Origin: Nucisporomicrobium flavum
GTDB taxonomy: Bacteria > Actinomycetota > Actinomycetes > Mycobacteriales > Micromonosporaceae
Direction of reading: 5' to 3'
NCBI RefSeq assembly: GCF_016464385.1
Contig: NZ_JADMLH010000008.1
Location: forward strand, 253,688-317,687
Length of the DNA stretch: 64,000 nt
In this document: one piece after another, positions 1 to 7,174 of the stretch
Numbering within the stretch: the stretch's first letter is position 1
Layout: every line of letters begins with the position of its first letter
Made by a program: the position numbers and the translations under genes
Notes under the pieces: model-generated
Told to the model about the DNA's origin: nothing
Databases searched by the model: none
Seen by the model: the letters and a program-made list of their open reading frames with translations, nothing else

Positions 1-812
1 TCGTTCTGGACACCGCGCTGCTCGACGCCGGCGGCGACGACCAGATCCTGGTCGGCTGGGTCGGCCTGGGCGGTCCGGGCGGCGGAAGCGACCGTACGGA
101 TCACATGCGTACGGTGTGGCACGACGGCGTCTTCGCGGAGCAGGCCCTGTGCGCCAAGGAGACGATGGTCAAGCTGCCCGGCGCCGAACACCACCCGGAG
201 CCGGCACACCTGGCGTTCCTCCCGTGGCTGTGCATCGCCGCGTCCGGCCTGCACACGGCAGGTCCCCTGGCCGGCCGCGACGTCGCGGTGATCGGCGCAA
301 CCGGCCAGCTGGGCGGCGCGGCGGTGCTGGTGGCGCTCGCCGAGGGAGCGGCGACGGTGACCGCGGTGGGCCGCAACAAGGCGGCGCTCGACCGGCTGGC
401 CGAGCTGGGCCCCCGCGTACGCACCCATCAGCTGACCGGCGACCGCGCGACGGACGCGGCGGGAATCGGCCCGGTCGACGTGGCGCTGGACGCTCTCGGC
501 GCCACCCCGACGGCGGACGCCACCATGGCCGCCTACGACAGCCTCCGCCGCGGCGGCTCACTCACGCTGATCGGCGGCGTACGCCAGAACCTCACCATCC
601 CGTACGGCGACCTCATGCATCGCAGGCTCACCGTTCGCGGCTCCTGGATGAGCGACAACGAGACCGTGGCCACGGTGTGGAACCTGGTCCGCTCGGGGCT
701 GCTGGACCTGTCCGCCGTGGAGCTGCTGACGGTAGGTCTGGACGACCCGGCGGCGGCCCTCGACCTGGCGGAGCGTACGACGGGCCTCAGCTTCGTAGCC
801 CTCGTCCCCTGA
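1..812 (+). CDS. Zinc-type alcohol dehydrogenase/quinone reductase family protein, C-terminal part
   Basis: The reading frame is open from base 3, so the start lies left of the window; about 269 residues are visible. The segment GATGQLGGAAVLVAL near the middle is the glycine-rich dinucleotide-binding turn of an MDR Rossmann fold, followed by the strand TVTAVGRNKAALDRL typical of the NADP-binding half. A dinucleotide-dependent oxidoreductase of the medium-chain (zinc ADH/quinone reductase) family is the best reading. The catalytic GroES-like N-terminus is mostly outside the window, so substrate and zinc content cannot be judged. It converges on the PAS-GAF gene with only 2 bases between the stops. 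Confidence 0.8.
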   Translation, partial: VLDTALLDAGGDDQILVGWVGLGGPGGGSDRTDHMRTVWHDGVFAEQALCAKETMVKLPGAEHHPEPAHLAFLPWLCIAASGLHTAGPLAGRDVAVIGATGQLGGAAVLVALAEGAATVTAVGRNKAALDRLAELGPRVRTHQLTGDRATDAAGIGPVDVALDALGATPTADATMAAYDSLRRGGSLTLIGGVRQNLTIPYGDLMHRRLTVRGSWMSDNETVATVWNLVRSGLLDLSAVELLTVGLDDPAAALDLAERTTGLSFVALVP

Positions 813-814
813 CC

Positions 815-2110
815 TCAGGCCCGGTTGCGGTACGCGGCCAGGCCGCCGAGCTCCTCGCTGGCGATGAACACCGAGCGGACGTTGATGATGGCCTCCTCGA
901 CGTGCGCGGGGCAGCCCCACGCCGAATCGCCCCACGAGTCCGCGATCTTGATCTCGGCCGGCGCGGTGCACCCCGGCGCGCCGCCGAGCTGGCAGTGCTC
1001 GGGATGCGGCATGGCGGCCTGCGCGGCCGCGGCGGTGCGCATCTGGGCAGCGATCTCCGCGGCCGCGGCCGCCCGCTCCTCGGCCTGGGCCCGCAGGTGC
1101 TGCTCCGCGCGTACGGCCTTGGCCAGCTCCTCGTGGGCCTGCTTGGCGCGGGCCTCGGCGGCGGCCCTCGCCTGGTCGATGTGGTGGCGTTCGATGGCCA
1201 GCGCCGCGGTGCCGGCGAACACCCGGATCAGGGCGAGGTCGGTGTCCTGCGGGACACGCGGGGTGCGGTGGTACATGGCGAAGGTGCCGAGCAGCTCGCC
1301 GTCGCGGGCCAGGATCGGCACGGACCAGCAGGCGGCGAGCCCGGCCCGGCCGGCCAGCTCCCGGAAGTCGGCCCAGAAGGGATCCGTGGCGATGTCGGTG
1401 ACGATGACGGGCTCCCGCCGGTGGGCGGCGGTGCCGCAGGAGCCGACGCCCTCGCCGGTCGCGATCCCGTCGATGGCCTCGTTGTAGAAGCCGGGAAGGC
1501 TCGGAGCGGCACCGTGGCGCAGGTGCCGGCCGTCGGGGTCGGCGAGCAGCACGGAAACCAGGATCTCCTCGGGCGCCAGCTCCTCGATGCAGCGCGCCAT
1601 CCCGTCGAGCACCTCGCCCAGGGGCGCCTGACGCGCGATCTGCTCCAGCACGGCCCGCTGCCCCGCCATCAGCCGCTGAGCCTGCTTGACCTGCGTGGTC
1701 TCGACGCCCAGCATCCGAATCCCCACCACGGCCCCGTCGGCATCCCGGCGCGGTTCGTAGGTGAAGTCGAAGTACACCTCCCGGGCGTGCGCTCCCGCCC
1801 CCAGCACGGCCCGGGCATCGCGGCCGGTGTACGCCTCACCCGTGCGGTAGACCTGGTCCAGCAGCTCGGTGAACCCTTGACTGGCCAGCTCGGGCACCAG
1901 CTCGGCGACCGGAACCCCGGTGCGGGCCCGATCCTCGCCGATGGTGGCGAAGAACGCGGGGTTCGCCGCCTCCAGCACATGCGCCGGCCCCGCGAGCGAG
2001 GCGAAAACGGCGGTGGACTGCCCGAACAACGCCCGCAGATCAGCCTCCGCCGCCTGCCCGACTGCGGCCGAGCCCACGCCAGTCGGCCGCTGGTCCGGTA
2101 CCGCTGTCAT
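815..2110 (-). CDS. PAS-GAF domain sensor protein
   Basis: 431 residues from the ATG at 2110, which has GAGAGG upstream; a longer in-frame start at 2206 has no ribosome site. A PAS-like domain covers roughly residues 20-140 (ANPAFFATIGED, then DFTYEPRRDADGAVVGI). A GAF domain covers about 150-310 (GEGVGSCGTAAHRREPVIV). A long Ala/Glu-rich helix, probably coiled coil, covers about 310-365. The last 60 residues hold a Cys-containing patch (HCQLGGAPGC and WGCPAHVEEAI). No kinase, GGDEF or PP2C output is present, so it probably senses a ligand and acts through a partner protein. Ligand and partner are unknown. Confidence 0.8.
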   Translation of the reverse strand: MTAVPDQRPTGVGSAAVGQAAEADLRALFGQSTAVFASLAGPAHVLEAANPAFFATIGEDRARTGVPVAELVPELASQGFTELLDQVYRTGEAYTGRDARAVLGAGAHAREVYFDFTYEPRRDADGAVVGIRMLGVETTQVKQAQRLMAGQRAVLEQIARQAPLGEVLDGMARCIEELAPEEILVSVLLADPDGRHLRHGAAPSLPGFYNEAIDGIATGEGVGSCGTAAHRREPVIVTDIATDPFWADFRELAGRAGLAACWSVPILARDGELLGTFAMYHRTPRVPQDTDLALIRVFAGTAALAIERHHIDQARAAAEARAKQAHEELAKAVRAEQHLRAQAEERAAAAAEIAAQMRTAAAAQAAMPHPEHCQLGGAPGCTAPAEIKIADSWGDSAWGCPAHVEEAIINVRSVFIASEELGGLAAYRNRA

Positions 2111-2544
2111 GGTCTTGCCTCTCGTCCATTCGTGCTGGGCTGATCGCCGGACCACCGGCATGGGCGGCGCAAGCGCGACCGTGCCGGCATGCGAGCTTGC
2201 GCCCACCGGCCAAGTCGTGAGGCACTCTATGCCGTATAACCGACAACGGCACGGGCATCCCGCCGCCGACCCTCCACGCTGTCACGGCCGGTCTAGCCAC
2301 CGAACGCCAGGCATCGAAGGCCCAACCCAGCCCGCGCCGGTGACGATGGTCTCCAGGTACGTCTCCCCGACAAGTTGTAGCCGTACAACGTGACCTCGTC
2401 ATCACCGCGACCAGCTCCAGATGACTCTAAACGTCCCGGTCCGATCACTCGTCGCGTACATCCCCGGCCAGCCAGGGGGTCACCGGGCCTACCTCGCCTT
2501 CGCCGTCCTCCGCCTCCCGGGCGGCGAGCAGGGAACGTTCCACG
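2111..2544. other. Gene-free stretch between PAS-GAF gene and ROK gene
   Basis: No convincing coding sequence. It should carry the promoter of the minus-strand PAS-GAF gene at its left side. Base composition drops from about 70% GC towards the lower-GC ROK/nitrilase segment, so the left border of a transferred block may be here, but I found no copy of the tRNA-derived repeat that would mark an attachment site. Confidence 0.4.
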
Positions 2545-4113
2545 TCACACCCGAAGTGCTACAGCGGCCGCGGCGCGTGCACCGTCAAGTGCGTCGTAAA
2601 TCTTCGGGACGATGGCGAACCGGTCGGCGGGTGGCAGGTTCGCGTCGCGCGCGGCGCGGACCGCGGACATGAAGATGGCGGCCGACATGCATCCGTTCTC
2701 GTGCATCAACTCGCTCGGTCCGTAGACGACGACTTGCTCTGGGTCCACGGTGATGGACAACGTGCACAGGCCCTGTCCTAGCGCCGTTCCAGCCCGCTCG
2801 AGTGCCCGGAGCGCCGCCTTGTCCCGTTTTTCGGCGTGCTCAGCCAGTTCCGCCAGGCTCGATATCGACGTGCCCTGGTCGAATTCCCGCATCAGCTCCA
2901 GGATGGACTGCGGAGCGGCCAGGCTTTCCAGACACCCCTTCCTGCCACAGCGACAGGGGATGCCCTCGGGCTGGACGATCATGTGTCCGATCTCGCCGGC
3001 TGCGCCGTGCCAGCCTCGGATCAGCTGTTTACCCACGACGATCCCGCAACCGACGCCATCATCCAGGACGACCGTCGCCGCACACCTCATGCCCCGATTT
3101 GACCCGAACTTGTGTTCGTAGATGGCCAACGCGTTGGCGTCGTTCTCCACGACGACCCGCAGGCCCGTGCGCTCCTCAAGATTGGCGGCTAGTGCCAGCG
3201 ACACCCTGGGTCCCCTCGAGCCCTGCGGGGACCAGGCCACGGTGCCTGCGCGTACGTCGACCGGACCGTCGATCTCCACCCCGGCGACGAGGTCGTTCTC
3301 CGTTCCCGGCGTACCGCGCTGGAGGCGACGAATGACGTCGACAATGGCGGAGCTGAGGCAGGCAGGGTCGCTCGGATTCGTCAGATTCTGGGTAGCTTCC
3401 TGTTGAACCGTGCACCGGCCGTCCGTGCGTACACCAACGATGCGATGGGAACGCGCCCGCACGCCGTACGCGGTCGTATCTGCTGACGGCGGATTCACGA
3501 CGGGCTCCACTGTGTCCCGCGCGCTGGAGGGAATCCATCCCGACTCCGTCAGGCAGCCGTAGCCGCGCGGCGTAATGTCCCAAGCATTGCGCCGCCAGTC
3601 CCGGCGCGCCCACACGAGGCCGGCTGCTCGGAGTCGCCGACCCACGCGACTGACTTCCGTCTCGTTGATTCTCAATTCCGCCGCTAGTTCTTTGTTCGAC
3701 ATCCCTGGGAACTCGCCTACGGTCTCCAGGAAACGGTATGAATGGCCCGATGCGGGACCCAGTTGGTGGACGGACGGCAGCCGACGGATCGCCCAGTACG
3801 CCGCGTCCACGAGCCCGAGGATCCTGCCCCGGTGCTGAGCGGCAGGTCCGGTCTCCGCGGACTCGTAGCGACGCAGCAACCAGTGCAATCCGTCGCGGGC
3901 CGCCTCAAGAGCTTCTTTGTCGGCTGACAATGAGGCGTCGGTGACGAGCATCCCCCAGGCGCTGAAATCCCCCTCGGTCAACTCGCTCTGCGCATCGAGT
4001 TCGTCCCGTAACGCAGCTATCGTAGCCAGTCGAGTGCCTCTGTCCGGTTCTCGCCGCCTCGCTGCATTTTCAGCATCCCGCAGGACACGGCCTGTGATTT
4101 CATCGTTGGGCAC
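2545..4113 (-). CDS. ROK-family transcriptional regulator with N-terminal winged helix
   Basis: 522 residues. Residues 1-110 are a helical region I do not recognise. Residues about 125-190 form a winged helix-turn-helix (MSNKELAAELRINETEVSRV), and 215-522 are a ROK sugar-kinase-like domain. The ROK signatures are clear: VENDANALAIYEH around 322-334, GEIGH ending at H377, and the zinc motif CRCGRKGC at C387/C389/C394. The usual N-terminal DxGGT phosphate loop is not recognisable (YGVRARSHRIVGVRTDG), so it is probably a ligand-sensing regulator rather than an active kinase. It diverges from the nitrilase-like gene at 4243 and may control it. GC content is lower than in flanking chromosomal genes. 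Confidence 0.85.
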   Translation of the reverse strand: MPNDEITGRVLRDAENAARRREPDRGTRLATIAALRDELDAQSELTEGDFSAWGMLVTDASLSADKEALEAARDGLHWLLRRYESAETGPAAQHRGRILGLVDAAYWAIRRLPSVHQLGPASGHSYRFLETVGEFPGMSNKELAAELRINETEVSRVGRRLRAAGLVWARRDWRRNAWDITPRGYGCLTESGWIPSSARDTVEPVVNPPSADTTAYGVRARSHRIVGVRTDGRCTVQQEATQNLTNPSDPACLSSAIVDVIRRLQRGTPGTENDLVAGVEIDGPVDVRAGTVAWSPQGSRGPRVSLALAANLEERTGLRVVVENDANALAIYEHKFGSNRGMRCAATVVLDDGVGCGIVVGKQLIRGWHGAAGEIGHMIVQPEGIPCRCGRKGCLESLAAPQSILELMREFDQGTSISSLAELAEHAEKRDKAALRALERAGTALGQGLCTLSITVDPEQVVVYGPSELMHENGCMSAAIFMSAVRAARDANLPPADRFAIVPKIYDALDGARAAAAVALRV

Positions 4114-4242
4114 GGCCGCTCACCTCTTCCCCGGCGGCAGTGCGCCGCCTTAGCCAAGTGAACGCCAAGTGATGGCCTCAGTCAGCCGCTCGGTGAGTTT
4201 CATCGGTTCACTCCATCGGATCCACGCTTACCCCGTAGGGTT
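4114..4242. promoter_or_regulatory. Divergent intergenic region, ROK regulator / nitrilase-like gene
   Basis: 129 bases between divergent starts must hold both promoters. GTGAACGCCAAGTGATGG and the inverted-looking CGGTGAGTTTCATCGGTTCAC could be regulator targets, but no clean palindrome or sigma-70 pair stands out. Confidence 0.35.
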
Positions 4243-5721
4243 GTGTCGGCTTCGCGATCTAAGCGGAAGCGGGGGGCGGGTATGCTCGATACGGAGCTGA
4301 CACAGGTACCCGGCGAGTTGTTGCATTGGCAGGACGCCGCGCATCTCTTCATGCAGCTGTACGACATGCTCGACGAAGAGATCTTTCACGATGGAAGAGC
4401 CTCTCGGTGGAGCGCCGAGCCGGAGTTCAGAAACACTGTCGCCGAGGTCGAGGAGCACCTTCTTCACTATGGGTATGTGGCGCAAGTGTCTCCTGGGGCC
4501 ACGGTCAACACAGTGGACCAGTACCTGCTCCTAGCGACGGTCCGTGGGATTGACGGCGCGCTATGGCATGCTAATCCGTTCGCCAACGCCTACGAGTCGG
4601 GCCGGCTGACCGAAATCGCCATTCGCTATGCCCGCACGGGCGCCTTCAATGATCCGCAATGCGTTGACGGCCTGCTCCTGCCGCGCTGCGCCATGCCAGG
4701 ACGTCCGCTTGGTTCGGGGCGGAAAGAGGACTTCTTCTCGGTTCACCGAGTGTCAGCCGAGGTGGCGCGCCATGTATGCCATTCTCGACTCCCCGCGTCC
4801 CACGAGCCGTTCAGCCCAGGGGCGGAACTCCTGGTGGCGTGCGCCCCTTTCATGGACAGCTTTGAGGAGATGGGGCTGTCGGTGGATCTCGAACATGGAC
4901 CCGCGTCCTACGGCTTCGCGCCACGATACAGCGACGCGCTCGTCGAGAGAATCCGCACCGTGGTCCGAAAGATGGACGATGCCGGCGCACACATCGGAAT
5001 GATTCCGGAAGGCTCGCTGTCCCGCGAAATTCTCGAGGCATGGCGAAAGGTCGCGAAGGATACGGCGACGCCCTCCTCATCGCTGCGCTGGATCCTCGTC
5101 GGCAGCGGCCCTTGCCACCCGTCGTATCCGCCGCCGAATCGCGCCGTCCTGATCGACCGGATCAGCGGCGAAGTCGTGATGACCCAGGACAAGATGGCCC
5201 GGTTCACCATCACTCGTAGTCAAGCACGCGAGTGGGAGGTGCCCTGGGATCCGGCCATCGGCCGGGTGGTGGAAGGCATCCGGGTCGGCTCCGTTCTCGA
5301 GATGAGGGACTCGATAGTCGGGAGACTGATCATCGCGATCTGTGAGGACCTCGCCCAGCGAATGTCATGGAGCCGGGAAGCGGCGGCGTTCGGCGTCTCC
5401 CACATTCTCGTGCCGATCTTCTCGAAGCCCATCATCGAGTTTCACTGGGAGCAGCAGTCCGCCGTGCAGCTGGTCACTGATCTGGGCGCGTGGGTCGTCG
5501 TCGCCAATAGCCTGACTATCGCAAGGGAAACCGCCCACGGTGAAGGTGGGACATGCGCCATCTTCGGCCCCGGCGACCCTGACCGCGAAGAGTGGCACCG
5601 TTGCATCCCCGAGTTCGGCACATCGGATGAGGTCGATGCTCTGGGGCGGACGAGTTCGGGCAGCCTACCCAGCATACGTTCCGGTCTCCTGCCCGCATCC
5701 TGGTGCGATGTGGGGGGATAA
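4243..5721 (+). CDS. Nitrilase-superfamily (CN hydrolase) protein with long N-terminal extension
   Basis: 492 residues from GTG 4243; ATG 4282, preceded by a G-rich stretch, is an equally possible start. A Glu-Lys-Cys triad of the carbon-nitrogen hydrolase fold can be read as E256 (MIPEGSLS), K317 (TQDKMARF) and C367 (IAICEDLAQ), in the right order and spacing. The CED context is closer to glutaminase and N-acyltransferase branches than to true nitrilases. Residues 1-195 have no domain I recognise and make the protein much longer than a typical 260-330-residue family member. Amide or nitrile hydrolysis is plausible; the substrate is unknown. It diverges from the ROK regulator gene and shares its low GC. 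Confidence 0.65.
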   Translation: MSASRSKRKRGAGMLDTELTQVPGELLHWQDAAHLFMQLYDMLDEEIFHDGRASRWSAEPEFRNTVAEVEEHLLHYGYVAQVSPGATVNTVDQYLLLATVRGIDGALWHANPFANAYESGRLTEIAIRYARTGAFNDPQCVDGLLLPRCAMPGRPLGSGRKEDFFSVHRVSAEVARHVCHSRLPASHEPFSPGAELLVACAPFMDSFEEMGLSVDLEHGPASYGFAPRYSDALVERIRTVVRKMDDAGAHIGMIPEGSLSREILEAWRKVAKDTATPSSSLRWILVGSGPCHPSYPPPNRAVLIDRISGEVVMTQDKMARFTITRSQAREWEVPWDPAIGRVVEGIRVGSVLEMRDSIVGRLIIAICEDLAQRMSWSREAAAFGVSHILVPIFSKPIIEFHWEQQSAVQLVTDLGAWVVVANSLTIARETAHGEGGTCAIFGPGDPDREEWHRCIPEFGTSDEVDALGRTSSGSLPSIRSGLLPASWCDVGG

Positions 5722-5887
5722 GCCTATGCGGTCAGGATCAGCTTGTTTCGAGCCCCTTGCGATCGCGCCATGCTGGTGGTTCGACTGTGTCGTGCCGGGG
5801 CCGGCGGCCCAGCGGTAGTCGCTCTGCTGCGCGTCGGCATCGAGGATCTTGCCGCGGCTCGGTGGCACTGATCGCTAACTCGCGCTG
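5722..5887. other. Non-coding remnant at left edge of the decayed element
   Basis: No intact gene. It lies between the nitrilase-like stop and a chimeric fragment, and probably belongs to the decayed integrative element to its right. Confidence 0.35.
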
Positions 5888-6085
5888 ATGACCGACATTT
5901 CCGAGGCGGTAGTGGCGGTTGATGACTACGCCGTTGGGAGGGCGCCGCTGAGAAGACGACGGGCCTCGCTGTACGACGAACTCGCTGGGGGGTACGTGGA
6001 GAATCACCAGATCAAGGCCGCGCTGCACGCTTGGCAAACAGAGCAGGGCGAGTCTGCCCACGGCCTGCCCAGCAGACTACGGTGA
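5888..6085 (+). pseudogene. Chimeric remnant: IMPase-like fragment joined to DivIVA-like fragment
   Basis: The 65-codon frame begins MTDISEAVVAVDDYAVG, nearly the same as VTDISEAVVAIGDYAVG inside the IMPase at 12253-13065. From about 5968 it reads SLYDELAGGYVENHQIKAAL and continues to LPSRLR, matching the C-terminus of the DivIVA-like protein at 14612-14899. The IMPase similarity continues a little in a shifted frame (about 5938-5965), so an indel followed by a fusion is likely. In the intact element these two genes lie on opposite strands. The piece is therefore recombination debris from a related element, not a functional gene. Confidence 0.7.
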
Positions 6086-6504
6086 CCCGGCTGGTGTTCA
6101 TCCCGGACGCGGTACGGCACCTCGCCGAGTTCACCGGCGGTCGCCCGGACTCGCTGCTGTTCGTCGGACCGAAGAAAGGGCCGCTGCGCCGATCGAACTT
6201 CCAGGAGCACTGGCGCGCGGCCATCGAGAAAGCCGGCGTGCCCGGTCTGCACTTCCACGACCTCCGGCACACGGGGAACACCTGGGCGGCTGAGACCGGG
6301 GCAACGCTGCGAGACCTGATGGACCGGATGGGTCACTCGACCACGCGGGCCGCGCTGATTTACCTGCACAAGAAGGCTGGCCGGGACAGGAAGATCGCCG
6401 ACGCGCTCGGCAAGCTGGTGAAGGACGCGCGGGGCACGCAGGCGGAGGGCACGGAAGGGCACGCGAGTCCGGAGGGGCACGCAGGGGGCACGGCCGCCGA
6501 ATAG
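6082..6504 (+). pseudogene. Tyrosine integrase, 5'-truncated remnant
   Basis: Only about 140 C-terminal codons survive. They contain the catalytic box LHFHDLRHTGNTWAAETGA, the later HST histidine context (MGHSTTRAALIY) and the nucleophile tyrosine in ALIYLHKKAG. The first catalytic arginine and the arm- and core-binding domains are missing. The sequence is clearly paralogous to the intact integrase at 20912-22105, with the same box and the same distance to a tRNA-derived repeat. It marks an older element that used the same attachment site. Confidence 0.85.
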
Positions 6505-6520
6505 AGATCAGATAAGACGA

Positions 6521-6557
6521 AGGCCCAGGTCGCGGATCATGCCGCTGGCCTGGGCCT
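6521..6557 (+). terminator. Hairpin downstream of the truncated integrase
   Basis: AGGCCCAGG (6521-6529) pairs with CCTGGGCCT (6549-6557), with an inner GCGG/CCGC pair inside the loop. An equivalent hairpin lies after the intact integrase at 22156-22193. It probably ends integrase transcription before the att site. Confidence 0.6.
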
Positions 6558-6561
6558 CAGT

Positions 6562-6608
6562 CGTTGGAGCGGGTGACGGGAATCGAACCCGCACTGTCAG
6601 CTTGGGAA
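6562..6608. repeat. attL: 47-bp direct repeat, 3' half of tRNA-Gly(CCC)
   Basis: The 47 bases are identical to 22197-22243. They cover the CCA end, 3' acceptor strand, T arm, variable loop and anticodon region of the minus-strand tRNA-Gly, then diverge. This is the pattern left when a tyrosine-integrase element inserts into a tRNA 3' end, so this copy is the left attachment site of the AICE. Confidence 0.9.
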
Positions 6609-7174
6609 AAGGCGATGAGGCCGAGGTAGAAGCGCTGCAGTCCAGCTCAGAGGCGGTCCGAGTGGCCTGGAGTGGCCTCACCTGACACCGACTTATGGCC
6701 CGTGGACGGCCCGGTCGGACTCCACCTGGAGTGACCCGCTGACTCGGTGGCAAGCCGGCGGAGCCGGTGCGGCAGCCGATCGCCCGGAGCCGTGTCCTGG
6801 GCGACCCCTGAAGCGATCGTCACGGCGTCTGGGTCTTGGGCGCGGCCTTCCGGCGGGTGTCGGCGGCTTCCCGCCCCGGTGCCGAAGGCTGACCGGGGCG
6901 GCTTGCCGCCGGCCGGTCTCGCCGCGCCCGCACCGCGCGCAGCGCGGTGCCTTGATCCCCAAGAGCCGTATTCGGCAGCACCACCAATGCGCCCACGCGC
7001 GCGCAGTCGGAAGGTCCCTGCATTGGGGCCCGAACTGCACGTACCGGCTTCAACGCCGGATCCGGCGTTATGGTCCGTCGGGTGTGCCACCGTGTTTGAA
7101 GAGACACCCTTTGGTTTCGGCGGTCAACTGCTGCGGCACACGCTGAAGGTCGGAGTGCCGCGCTCGCTATCGAG
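6609..7174. other. Gene-free left arm of the integrated element
   Basis: No convincing gene. The stretch carries a near-tandem GAGTGGCCTG / GAGTGGCCTC at 6660-6679, a copy of a 19-bp repeat shared with the right arm (6695-6713), and GC-rich palindromic patches around 6890-6950. Short repeats next to an att core are typical of arm-type integrase or Xis sites; that function is inferred. Confidence 0.5.
6695..6713. repeat. Candidate arm-type site, left copy
   Basis: ATGGCCCGTGGACGGCCCG here matches 22110-22128 with a single mismatch. The two copies are in direct orientation near either end of the element, one just after the integrase stop. This fits integrase arm binding in attP. Confidence 0.5.

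Noticed and set aside
2421..2672. Possible 83-codon gene on the plus strand
   Set aside because: It runs into the 3' end of the ROK gene, has no ribosome site and no recognised domain. Could be the stump of a host gene, but cannot be supported.
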